From the NCBI RefSeq assembly GCF_900537085.1, contig NZ_UNRE01000002.1, forward strand, positions 124,289 through 188,288: DNA of 64,000 nt, given 5' to 3'. The position numbers and the translations under genes were made by a program. Of this stretch, positions 43,618-52,068 are shown piece by piece; positions within the stretch are counted from its first letter, which is position 1; the number at the start of each line of letters is the position of its first letter. This DNA is from Agarivorans sp. Alg241-V36 (GTDB lineage: Bacteria; Pseudomonadota; Gammaproteobacteria; Enterobacterales; Celerinatantimonadaceae). The notes beneath the pieces are model-generated. The model had not been told where the DNA came from. It did not search any database and saw only the letters and a list, made by a program, of their open reading frames with translations.

Positions 43618-45723
43618 ATGCAACACACCAAGGCCACAATGTTTATCCTAAGCATGCAACATGCTTGGGTAAAAGTTGGCTGGCTGTTGCTGCTAATTTT
43701 AGCTTTGCTGGGCTTGCCCAAACTTAACTTGCAGCCAAGTATTCAAGCCTACTTTTCTAAAACTGACCCAGAACTTATTGCTCTAAACAAATTTGAACAG
43801 CAATTTGGTGCTGCTACTAATCTTCAGCTTTTGCTTACTAGCGCTAAAGGCTGGGATAGTCCAAATCAACAAGCTTTACTACAAAGTGTGAGTCAGCGGT
43901 TACTTCTGCTTAACGGAGTTGAAGCCCTTAGCCCAAGCACCGCTTTAGCCCTACAATCTGCTTTACCTCCCACACTGGCAAAGCAGGTAGTAAGCGATGA
44001 TGCTTTAAGTGTATTGCTTAGTCTGAATGTAGCGCCAACTATTGCTGAACAAGCCAAACAAGTGCCAGAGCTGTTCTCTCAGCTTGATAATGTATTGCTA
44101 GCCTTTGCTGCCGAAGGTATTTCTTACCAATACGCTGGAGAGCTAGCTTTAAGTCAGCAATACCTTAAGGTTTTAAAGCATGATTTAAGCTGGTTTGCTC
44201 CAGCGCTGGTGCTCAGCTTTGCCTTGCTATTCACCTTGGTTATTCGCAATATGCGGTGGTTAGCCGCCATGGCCAGTTGTGCCTTGTTTAGTTTGCTGCT
44301 TACCTTGGGTTTAAGTGGCTGGCTGGGTTTGAAACTGGCGGCAATTAGTGCGTTTATTCCCTTGGTGATTATTAGTTTAATTATGGCTTATTGCAGCCAT
44401 TTGTATTTTGCATGGCGAGAACAACTAGCCGCTAGCAATGATAGTTATCAAGCAATATTTCGCGCTTTAGAGCATAAGTTTTCACCGTTACTTTGGGGCG
44501 CGTTAACCACCGCAGCTGGCTTCTTATTATTGACGCTAAGCCCCTCACCACCAATTGCGGATTTTGGTTTAATGGTGGCGTTTGCAGTGCTGATTAATGG
44601 CTTGGCCTGTTGCTCCTTGCTGCCCTGGTGGCTAAAAGGCATGGCGAGTTCGGAAAAAGTTAGCTCAACACAAAACGCTAAATTAGTGAATTTTACCTAT
44701 TTGCTTAAGTATCGAAGCGGTATTTTGCTTGTGGCACTATTTGTGAGTTTGGCCTCGGGGTGGGCGGTAAATCAGCTGCGTTTTGACGATGATCCTTTAA
44801 GCTACTTTGCAGCGGATAATGACTTCTCGGTGAGTAGAGACAAGTTACAGCAACAGTTTTTAGGCTTGCACACCTTACGTTATCAACTGAGCGATCAAAG
44901 CGATGAGCCCTTGGCTCGCTCAGAGCCACTAACTCGCTTATTAAGCTACTTGAACCAGCAGGCTGAAGTTCGCCAAGTAAACAGTAAACATGACTGGTTA
45001 GATTGGTTTGAACAAGATCCTACTGCAATGATGAGTATGTCTGCGGTGCAGCAAAGCGGGCTTGATTTAGCTAAACAGGCGGAGTTACTCACGGTGTGGT
45101 TACAGCCTTTAAGTAACCGCCAGCTTATAGAATTTGAACAACGCGTTGCCCAGTGGGCTGCCAGTGAGCAAATTCAACTGTCTCCGGCCTATAGCAGCAA
45201 CCTTATTTTTGCTAAGTTTAACCAAGCTAATGGCCAAGCAATGCTGCTGTCTTTTAGCTTAGCTTTTTTGTTGGTGGCGGTGGTGGTGCTCGTGTTAAAG
45301 CGCAGTGGCTACCTAATGCTTCTCGCGCTAGCGGCTAACGCCATTCCACTATTATGGGTATTTGCTGCATGGCAACTATTTGGCCAACACTTGAGCCTAG
45401 GTAGTGCGGTGGTGATGGGCATGATGCTTGGCATTATTGTCGATGACAGTTTACACATTTTGCTTAAAGTTGATCCCATTCGTGGCGGCGCCCAACTGCA
45501 GCAAGGCATGGCTAGCATTACGCCGGCCTTATTGCTCACCTCTGGAGCGCTGATTATCGGCTTCGCTCTCGCTTATCTATCGGATTTTCTGCCGATTCAG
45601 CAAATGGGCCTACTCTCGGCATTAACTTTATTATTAGCTTTGTTGGTGGATCTATTGATATTGCCTTTGTGTTTACCAGGCGCTAAGCGCTCCCAAGCAG
45701 CCAAACTAAGGGGGCAATCATGA
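43618..45723 (+). CDS. MMPL/RND-superfamily exporter
   Basis: A 701-residue inner-membrane transporter with the two-fold RND/MMPL layout: a helix at ~15-35, a periplasmic domain to ~190, a helical bundle at ~190-340 (VIISLIMAYCSHLYFAWRE), a helix near ~365, a second periplasmic domain and a second bundle at ~545-690 (GMMLGIIVDDSLHILLK, with the Asp pair typical of proton relay). At ~700 residues it matches MMPL-type lipid exporters rather than full tripartite pumps. It overlaps the next gene by four bases (ATGA). In this operon it most likely exports the product of the KAS III/diiron pair. Confidence 0.85.
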   Translation: MQHTKATMFILSMQHAWVKVGWLLLLILALLGLPKLNLQPSIQAYFSKTDPELIALNKFEQQFGAATNLQLLLTSAKGWDSPNQQALLQSVSQRLLLLNGVEALSPSTALALQSALPPTLAKQVVSDDALSVLLSLNVAPTIAEQAKQVPELFSQLDNVLLAFAAEGISYQYAGELALSQQYLKVLKHDLSWFAPALVLSFALLFTLVIRNMRWLAAMASCALFSLLLTLGLSGWLGLKLAAISAFIPLVIISLIMAYCSHLYFAWREQLAASNDSYQAIFRALEHKFSPLLWGALTTAAGFLLLTLSPSPPIADFGLMVAFAVLINGLACCSLLPWWLKGMASSEKVSSTQNAKLVNFTYLLKYRSGILLVALFVSLASGWAVNQLRFDDDPLSYFAADNDFSVSRDKLQQQFLGLHTLRYQLSDQSDEPLARSEPLTRLLSYLNQQAEVRQVNSKHDWLDWFEQDPTAMMSMSAVQQSGLDLAKQAELLTVWLQPLSNRQLIEFEQRVAQWAASEQIQLSPAYSSNLIFAKFNQANGQAMLLSFSLAFLLVAVVVLVLKRSGYLMLLALAANAIPLLWVFAAWQLFGQHLSLGSAVVMGMMLGIIVDDSLHILLKVDPIRGGAQLQQGMASITPALLLTSGALIIGFALAYLSDFLPIQQMGLLSALTLLLALLVDLLILPLCLPGAKRSQAAKLRGQS

Positions 45724-46430
45724 AACGTCATCCCATGGGTAGGTGTTTTGCTGCTAAGTTGGCGACCCCTACTTTAAATCAACAACACCCTATAGCCAGT
45801 TGGGCGAAGCAGTATGCCGGCTCACCCATTGAGTTTTCTTCCCAGCATACCGAGGCCTTATCCTTGTTAATGCCGCTGCTGTTATGTGGAGAGCAATCTG
45901 CCCAGTTGGTTTTTCAGCAACAAGCTCTGCAATTAGCTCAGCATCAACCCGCTGACTCGGTGTTAGCTTTAAACGAAGTAGAAGCCGATGAAGCTTGGCA
46001 TGATGAAGCCTTGCAACTGGTATTCTCGCAATTACCTGAGCTTAGCGGCCAGCACCAAGTACGCCGCGCTGCTCAGCGCTTTTATAGCGGGCTTGGGCGC
46101 AGCCTTAGCTTGCAACAACAGTTTGTGCGGATTGCCAGTTTAGATGCCTGTGTTACTCAGCTGATGCAACTTATTGAGCGCGGCAGTATTGGCAGTCGTC
46201 ATCCTTTTTCTTTGCTGTGTGGCTTAATCAAAAAAGATGAAGCCAAACATGTGTATGTAAGCAAGCACTTTGCTCAGCATCTAGGCGCTAGCGTGCATGA
46301 AATGGCTGAAGAGCGCTTGTGGGTGCTAAGCGCATTAATGACACTACTAAAACAACAAGCTAGTCAGTTTGAATTAATTGGCGTTGATTTAGACAAATTA
46401 GAAAAGAAATTGGAGCTTAAATGGCAGTAA
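45720..46430 (+). CDS. ferritin-like diiron protein (possible oxygenase)
   Basis: A 236-residue helical protein. Two E-x-x-H motifs lie on separate helices, in ADEAWHDEAL (~93) and KKDEAKHVYV (~175), with further Glu residues in LLCGEQSAQL (~57) and MAEERLW (~199); together they suggest a ferritin-like four-helix bundle with a two-iron site. Such proteins can be oxygenases or desaturases acting on carrier-bound acyl chains. It overlaps the MMPL gene by four bases and the KAS III gene by ten, so the three are translationally coupled. No close named family is recognised. Confidence 0.65.
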   Translation: MKRHPMGRCFAAKLATPTLNQQHPIASWAKQYAGSPIEFSSQHTEALSLLMPLLLCGEQSAQLVFQQQALQLAQHQPADSVLALNEVEADEAWHDEALQLVFSQLPELSGQHQVRRAAQRFYSGLGRSLSLQQQFVRIASLDACVTQLMQLIERGSIGSRHPFSLLCGLIKKDEAKHVYVSKHFAQHLGASVHEMAEERLWVLSALMTLLKQQASQFELIGVDLDKLEKKLELKWQ

Positions 46431-47470
46431 AGTTTGCAAGTCATTCACTAAACTTATTAGCCGCTAATTGGTACGTGCCGCATCAACCAGTTAGTAATGA
46501 GCAGCTCTTAGGTTTTATGTCTGAGCAATGTGGCTGGCGGATGGCGCGTAAAGCCAAAATTATTGCTAAGCGCTTAGGCGTAGAACAGCGTTTTTTAAGT
46601 CGCAGTTTTGCTCAGTCGCGCAGCCAAGCTTCTCCCACAGGTGTGGCTATGGCTAAGCAAGTACTGCAGCAGTGTTTACAGCAATCGGGTGTAGAGGTGA
46701 ATCAACTTGGCTATTTGCTCAGCCATACTTGTACGCCGCATACTCAGGTTCCGCCCAATGCGGCGTGGTTGGCCGATGAGCTGGCTTATCACGGGGCTTA
46801 TGCTGAACTTCGCCAAGCGTGTACAGGTTTTGCCAATGGCCTGCAGCTGGCTAGCGCGCTTTGTGCTGCAGACCAAGCACCAGTGGCTATTGTGGGCAGC
46901 GAAACAGGCTCGGTATATTTCGATTTAGACAAGGGCTTTGTTGATCAGCAGCAGTTGGTTAACTTTGTGCAAATGGGCGACGGTTGCGGTGGAGTGATAG
47001 TTGGTCCAGCAACTCAGCCGCAAAAGGTGATAAAAGACATCTATTTGGGGCAAATTGGCCACAACAAAGCTCCGGGGTTTTACTTAGATGCTGGCGCTGA
47101 TAGTGTGGGTGAGGGCAATATGGCGCGTTTTCATCATAATATTACCCAGGTAAAAGAAACCGGCTCGCAGCTGTTTGAACTGGGCCTAGAAGCGGTATTG
47201 TCGCGTGGCTATCAACTTAGTGATTTTCGTTATATTTTGCCTCACCAAGCCAATGGTCATATCGACAAGCTACTGAGCAAAGCGCTTAACTATCCCAAAG
47301 AGCAGATCATTAATGACGCAAAACTATTTGGTAACCTAGGTTCAGCGGCTATTTGGTTAAGCTTTGCCCGTTTACTCGAACACTGTCCCTTAGAGCCCGG
47401 CGATCAAGTGTTGGTGCTTGGGGCAGAGGCGACCAAATACCTATATGGCGGTTTTGTTTATCAACACTAG
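46421..47470 (+). CDS. beta-ketoacyl-ACP synthase III-like enzyme
   Basis: A 349-residue thiolase-fold condensing enzyme of the KAS III/FabH type. Catalytic residues are visible: Cys in LRQACTGFANG (~130), His in ILPHQANGHI (~280) and Asn in LFGNLGSAAIW (~305). LLSHTCTPHTQVPPNAAWLA and DGCGGVIVG fit the fold. It differs from housekeeping FabH in context, sitting with an exporter and a diiron protein rather than fatty acid genes, so a role in a specialised acyl or polyketide product is likely. GGAG inside the upstream gene supports its start. Confidence 0.85.
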   Translation: MAVKFASHSLNLLAANWYVPHQPVSNEQLLGFMSEQCGWRMARKAKIIAKRLGVEQRFLSRSFAQSRSQASPTGVAMAKQVLQQCLQQSGVEVNQLGYLLSHTCTPHTQVPPNAAWLADELAYHGAYAELRQACTGFANGLQLASALCAADQAPVAIVGSETGSVYFDLDKGFVDQQQLVNFVQMGDGCGGVIVGPATQPQKVIKDIYLGQIGHNKAPGFYLDAGADSVGEGNMARFHHNITQVKETGSQLFELGLEAVLSRGYQLSDFRYILPHQANGHIDKLLSKALNYPKEQIINDAKLFGNLGSAAIWLSFARLLEHCPLEPGDQVLVLGAEATKYLYGGFVYQH

Positions 47471-47686
47471 TGCGCTTGCGCTAATTGTTACTGTGAGCTA
47501 GTGCAGTACTAGTGGTGTTTTTCTGCCAGTAAAAAGCTCACTCTTTCATTCTGTTTCACTCTCTTTTGAAGTGCTTCTATCTTTGCCAATTTACCTCAAT
47601 CTCACCGCTAGATTACTCTTTACTAAGGGTAAGATTAAGCATTGAGAGAATGCATTAATTTTACGGTATTTGAGGGTGGGCAGAGT

Positions 47687-48376
47687 ATGCAAGTAGCAGG
47701 AAAATGGGCTTTAGTGACTGGGGCGAGTCGAGGAGTTGGATTACGCGTTGCCAAAGCATTAGCAGCTAAAGGTGCCAAGGTGATAGTGCATAGCCGAAGT
47801 GTAAGTGCATCGCAAAAAGTGGTGGATGAAATTACCCGCCACCAAGGTTTTGCTGTTGCCGTCGAGGCTGAGTTATCTAATCCACAAGCGGTGGCAAGCT
47901 TAGTGGAGCAAGCCAATCAACTAAGCGGCCATTCTTTAGCGGTGTTATATAACAATGCTGCAATAATGACACCTTGGCGAGAGGATGCGGTGGTTCCAGC
48001 TGAGGATTACGCCTTAAGTTTTCAAGTTAACTGCATTGCACCGGCAGCCTTGTGTGATGCCTTTTTGCCGCAAATGAAGCAGCAAGGTGAGGGGCGGATT
48101 GTTAATGTTACCTCTGGCATTGCCGACCAAGCTCAGCTTATGGCGTATAGCTGTTCTAAAGCTGCCTTAGATCGTTATGTTCGCGATATGCTTCCCAGTT
48201 TAGCGGGCAGCGGTGTTTTGATGAACTTAATGGATCCTGGCTGGTTGCAGACTGACCTAGGCGGAGAGCAAGCGCCTAATCATCCCGACTCGGTAATACC
48301 GGGCGCTTTAGTCCCGGCATTACTAGAAGATAACGCAGGCAGTGGCCAGCTCTATTGCGCCCAAGACTACAGCTAA
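47687..48376 (+). CDS. short-chain dehydrogenase/reductase
   Basis: A 229-residue NAD(P)-dependent oxidoreductase. ALVTGASRGVGLRVAKAL is the cofactor site, LYNNAAIM the structural motif, and NVTSG with YSCSKAAL the Ser and Tyr-x-x-x-Lys catalytic residues. A TTG at 47642 is in frame, but GAGG at about 47672 favours 47687. It follows the KAS III gene by 216 bases on the same strand and could supply a reduction step, though it may be independent. Confidence 0.88.
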   Translation: MQVAGKWALVTGASRGVGLRVAKALAAKGAKVIVHSRSVSASQKVVDEITRHQGFAVAVEAELSNPQAVASLVEQANQLSGHSLAVLYNNAAIMTPWREDAVVPAEDYALSFQVNCIAPAALCDAFLPQMKQQGEGRIVNVTSGIADQAQLMAYSCSKAALDRYVRDMLPSLAGSGVLMNLMDPGWLQTDLGGEQAPNHPDSVIPGALVPALLEDNAGSGQLYCAQDYS

Positions 48377-48378
48377 GT

Positions 48379-49557
48379 TCAAACCCCAAGTGTTGGCGGT
48401 AGGTGGCCTCGGCCAGTTTTTTCTTTGCTGGCCATTATCAACATATACACGCTGGTGCTAGCCAGTACCAAAGCGATATATAAGGGCAGCTTAAATGCCA
48501 AGCTTTGAGCCGAGCCTGCCAACAAAGGACCGCAAATTGAGCCGATGCTGTAGCTAATTAGCATTAGCTCGGTGATGGCGACAATTTTCTCCGCTGGCAC
48601 ATTTACACAAGCTTGAGATATCGCGATTGGGTAAATAGAAAATGCCGCCGCCCCCAATATAAACAAGCTTAACCACATGGCTAACCAAGTGTTAGCCATG
48701 GCTATCGCCAATGCCGCTAGTACACCAATAGCTGCAGCAAAAGCTTGTAGCAAGGTTTTGTTTAAACGTGCCGATAAATAGCTACTTAAGGGCTGCACCA
48801 ACATTCCGCCTAGTACTAAACTCGCCATTAATACACCTACTTTGTTGCCCCACTGAGTGTAATTACTCAAGTAGCTAGGCATTAGTCCATAAATAGGCCC
48901 CAGCACCAAACCCGAGACAACACAGCCAATAAAAGCGGGCTTACTTAAGCTTGAAAGCTCTTTGATAGACACAGCGCTATGCAAAACCTGTTGGGGTTTA
49001 GCTGTGCGAGTAAACAGTGGCGCCAAAATGGCTAAAGCCAGTAAAGTCGCGATGCTGATAAATGGCACTGAACCTACAATTCCTATTGGCTCAATCAGCA
49101 ATTGGCCAACTGCGCTGCCGGCGTAAAGGGTTAGCATGTATATGCCCAAACGAGCAGCGCGTTGTTTGTCGTCATTCACTAGCAATAACCATGATTCAAC
49201 CACCACAAAAATACCTGCGGTTGCTGCACCAGCCACAAGACGCAAAGCTAGCCATGCACCTGCATAGGGAAGCATGAACATTAGTAATACTGTGGCGAGC
49301 AATACTAATAAGCAAATAATGAAGGCCATCCGATGGCCAATGACTGCGATTAAGCGTTGTGCTTGTAGGGCGCCAAGTAACAAACCTGTGTAGTACGCAC
49401 TTGCCAACCATGCGCTTAACGACAGTGGTAGAGCTAAGGCAGTTAAGGCCAGTGGTAATAGGCTCATGAGGTAGCCTGAGGCTACCGCAAAAAGCGCTAA
49501 TCCTAACAGCGGGCTAAGGATCCCTGAGTTTGGAGCTTGTACAGAATTGTTAAACAT
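48379..49557 (-). CDS. MFS transporter (YcaD-like)
   Basis: A 392-residue twelve-helix MFS protein. GLALFAVASGYLMSLLPLAL opens the first half and LRLVAGAATAGIFVVVESWLLL is a recognised helix 4/5 feature of YcaD-type transporters. The second half has IYPIAISQACVNVP. It faces the SDR gene with only two bases between stops and no visible terminator. Substrate is unknown. About 320 gene-free bases lie upstream of its start. Confidence 0.87.
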   Translation of the reverse strand: MFNNSVQAPNSGILSPLLGLALFAVASGYLMSLLPLALTALALPLSLSAWLASAYYTGLLLGALQAQRLIAVIGHRMAFIICLLVLLATVLLMFMLPYAGAWLALRLVAGAATAGIFVVVESWLLLVNDDKQRAARLGIYMLTLYAGSAVGQLLIEPIGIVGSVPFISIATLLALAILAPLFTRTAKPQQVLHSAVSIKELSSLSKPAFIGCVVSGLVLGPIYGLMPSYLSNYTQWGNKVGVLMASLVLGGMLVQPLSSYLSARLNKTLLQAFAAAIGVLAALAIAMANTWLAMWLSLFILGAAAFSIYPIAISQACVNVPAEKIVAITELMLISYSIGSICGPLLAGSAQSLAFKLPLYIALVLASTSVYMLIMASKEKTGRGHLPPTLGV

Positions 49558-49878
49558 GACTCACCTACAAACACGATTAATAGACAGTGCTTTAACCAAA
49601 GCCGCGCGATAATGTCAGTAATTGTTGTTGCGGTGAAACAAACGTTTTTTGTGGTAACGATAAGAATGTTTTCGATGGCCAGGCTAAGTGAGTTTCATTG
49701 TTTAAATAATTGATTATTATAAATAAGTGTCGTTTTAATAGATGATTTCTAATTAGATGAAATAGATTGACGGAAAAATAGTTTTCTTGCACATTTAGCA
49801 GGCGAAAGTAGCACTACATCGCTGACTTTTTCGCACCATATAGCCTGTCATATTTTTAGCTAAATTAGGTTAATAGCA
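49558..49878. other. intergenic region upstream of the MFS gene
   Basis: An AT-rich 321-base stretch between divergent genes. A 66-codon minus-strand frame lies here, but it is AT-driven and lacks a good ribosome site. I see no other feature; promoters for both neighbours should be inside. Confidence 0.45.
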
Positions 49879-50052
49879 ATGAGATACTCTAGATTTGATG
49901 ATATTGATGAGTGGGAAGACGAAGACAAAGCTGCTCATATTAAGCATTTCAAAAAGACCAAAAATACTTCTCGTACTCGACGACGTATTGATGAATATCA
50001 TGAACGAAAGCAACTGGCTTCGTTTTTATCGGAGTTCAGTACATTTTCTTAA
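49879..50052 (+). CDS. small highly charged protein, unknown
   Basis: A 57-residue plus-strand frame with ATG at 49879 and TAA at 50050-50052, preceded at a reasonable distance by AGG. It opens MRYSRFDDIDEWEDED and continues with a basic region KKTKNTSRTRRRIDEYHERK. The acidic-then-basic layout looks like a genuine small protein, perhaps nucleic-acid or protein binding. I do not recognise the family. Confidence 0.55.
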   Translation: MRYSRFDDIDEWEDEDKAAHIKHFKKTKNTSRTRRRIDEYHERKQLASFLSEFSTFS

Positions 50053-50194
50053 AAGTGAATAACTGCTAGACAAGTAAGCTAGGTAATCCAAGTGCCTAGG
50101 GTATGTTGAACTTTCCGGCTGATTTTGCCGTGGCTAAAATGATTTTTACTCGAAGAATTTAACCACTAAAGGTTAACAGACCACTATAAAAAAA

Positions 50195-50219
50195 CGCCAC
50201 TGCTTGAGTGGCGTTTTTT
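50195..50219. terminator. bidirectional intrinsic terminator
   Basis: CGCCACT (50195-50201), loop GCTTG and AGTGGCG (50207-50213), flanked by A and T tracts (T at 50214-50219). It separates the small gene and the convergent DUF2750 gene. Confidence 0.87.
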
Positions 50220-50227
50220 GTTTGGAT

Positions 50228-50578
50228 TTAGGCGTCGTCTGCGGCGAGTTGCTTGGCTAAAGTAAAGGCTTCGATTTCTTCACCTACTAAGTTTTCATCC
50301 AAATCTATTGCCACTAATACCTTGTCTTCATCTAGGCTTGGTAGCCACTCTTCAAAAAACTCTTCAAGCTTTACTGCAACAGGCTGATAGCTGGCCCAAT
50401 CTTCAATACATAGTGCTTGTGCATTGGCCTGCTTAGAAAATAGCGGCATTACATCAGTGGCTTCAAATTCGATGGAATCTACCACTACAAATTCATCATC
50501 GGCGCTGAGCACCCAAAGCTCTCCTGCTGCAATTACTGCTTGGCTAAAGGCTGATAGATTGGTTTCTGAAGTAGACAT
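50228..50578 (-). CDS. DUF2750 family protein
   Basis: A 116-residue cytosolic protein of the DUF2750 family, identified from GELWVLSADDEFVVVDSIEF, DVMPLFSKQANAQALCIEDWASYQPV and EEFFEEWLPSLDEDKVLVAIDLD. GGAG before the ATG at 50578 makes that the start rather than 50617. Function is unknown. The strongly acidic composition is normal for the family. Confidence 0.85.
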   Translation of the reverse strand: MSTSETNLSAFSQAVIAAGELWVLSADDEFVVVDSIEFEATDVMPLFSKQANAQALCIEDWASYQPVAVKLEEFFEEWLPSLDEDKVLVAIDLDENLVGEEIEAFTLAKQLAADDA

Positions 50579-50840
50579 GTGTTGCTCCGTAGTTGTTAGC
50601 TCGCGATAGTTGCGCATATTGAACTTATACGCAAGTAATATAGCCTAAAGGTGTCATATAGGAAGTGCTAATAAACGACTTGAGTATGAAGGTTTAGTGA
50701 AGGGAAGCTTAGGTATCTTGGTATTTTTTGTGTGAGCAATAAGTGGGGAATTGTGTTGAATTAAGTGTGTAATAAAGTTGCAATTAGATGGAAAATCCAT
50801 GGGCTAAGCCACTTAGAATGTGGCTTAGCAAATTAGTTTG

Positions 50841-51518
50841 TTATTTGGTTTTACGGCGGCTTGCTGCGAAGCCTAATAAACCAAGGCCTAACATTAATAC
50901 GCTAGTAGGCTCAGATACCTGGCTAGGCAGTACTTGTGTTTGGTTAGCGATAGTCATATCGTCAAATCCAAAAATGTCAGTAGAGTTCGTATTGCCGAAA
51001 GTGATTTTGGTGAAAGGGTTCAGTGTATCGATAATACCCCAGTAAAGTAGGGTGCCATTTGGAGCGTTAGTTGAATTGTCAACAGTATAGCTAGTAGATG
51101 TACCACCTAAAAAATCCAGTGTGATTTGTCCGCCAAAATCACCGATATCAGTGCCGTAGAAGCCAAAAGCAGAAATTGCTTGTGAGAATTCAATAGTGAA
51201 GTTTTGATTTGTTTCCCAATACTGAGAGCCTGAAGTTGCGAAGCGACCGGCGCCTCCATTATCAATATCGCCTGATCCAGATAAGGTTGCTGTTCCTGCT
51301 ACACCAAAATCAGCGGTTAGCGGGCCATTGGTACCTGTAGCGAATGACTCAAAATCTTCTGTTCCTGCGCCTACTAGTGATGCAAAAAAGCTATCTTTAG
51401 CAGCGCTACTGTTTGCAGTACTCGTGCCGGGGTTAAGATCTTCCCCAAAAAAGATAACGCTAGCGTTGGCCGATGCCGAAAGTCCTAGGAGGATAGAAGA
51501 AATTAGTACTTTTTTCAT
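50841..51518 (-). CDS. PEP-CTERM-type secreted protein
   Basis: A 225-residue exported protein. Signal peptide MKKVLISSILLGLSASANAS starts at 51518 (AAGGG-type site upstream). The mature part is a beta-rich domain (DFESFATGTNGPLTADFG, AISAFGFYGTDIGDFGG, FGFDDMTIA), close to PEP-CTERM sandwich proteins. The C-terminus reads VSEPTSVLMLGLGLLGFAASRRK: Glu-Pro, one hydrophobic helix, then basic residues, the exosortase recognition layout. It would be processed and placed at the cell surface. Exosortase is not in the window. Confidence 0.85.
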   Translation of the reverse strand: MKKVLISSILLGLSASANASVIFFGEDLNPGTSTANSSAAKDSFFASLVGAGTEDFESFATGTNGPLTADFGVAGTATLSGSGDIDNGGAGRFATSGSQYWETNQNFTIEFSQAISAFGFYGTDIGDFGGQITLDFLGGTSTSYTVDNSTNAPNGTLLYWGIIDTLNPFTKITFGNTNSTDIFGFDDMTIANQTQVLPSQVSEPTSVLMLGLGLLGFAASRRKTK

Positions 51519-52068
51519 GCAGTTATACCCTTGTTTGCTATTGATTAAAAAGTTAATCGCCTGGTAAGCACTTTTCATACCAAAATATTATATGCATAAA
51601 ATTCAATGGTTTGTGTTTTCCTGCGGGGGCTTTGAGTCAGAAAGTGTAAAAGAAACAAACACCTAGATGTAATTAATTAAACTGTCAAAAATATTAAGAT
51701 TTGAATACTTAAGAACATATTATTATTTAGTACTCAGGCATTTGGCTTAGTAAATTATCGTTAGAACCTAGGTTTATTGATGTTTTGTCTGGCAAATACA
51801 CGAGCTACTGATGCACTAGCCATAGTGCCAAAAGCGCTTACTTCAGCTCTAACAAGTAGCCTACCTTATGGCTAAGCAATTAAAGCAATTACAAGGTGCT
51901 TTGCCACAAAGTTGCCCGGTCTAGTTGAAGATTTAAAGAGATCAAAATGGTCAGCGGTAATAGCTTAGAGTCATACACAAAAATAAAATGTCTCATGTAG
52001 GCAAGTTTTTAGCCGAGCGGATAAAGACAATTGGCGAAGAGCTAAAAACTACCCAAAATAGGTTTAAA
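51519..52068. other. 550-base gene-free region with one inverted repeat
   Basis: It holds the upstream region of the PEP-CTERM gene and the downstream end of the helicase gene. AGTTTTTAGC (52004-52013) and GCTAAAAACT (52041-52050) form a perfect ten-base inverted repeat 27 bases apart, about 20 bases past the helicase stop. It may be its terminator. No coding frame was supported. Confidence 0.5.

Noticed and set aside
49592-49792. 66-codon minus-strand frame upstream of the MFS gene
   Set aside because: AT-driven composition, no ribosome site, no recognisable protein character.
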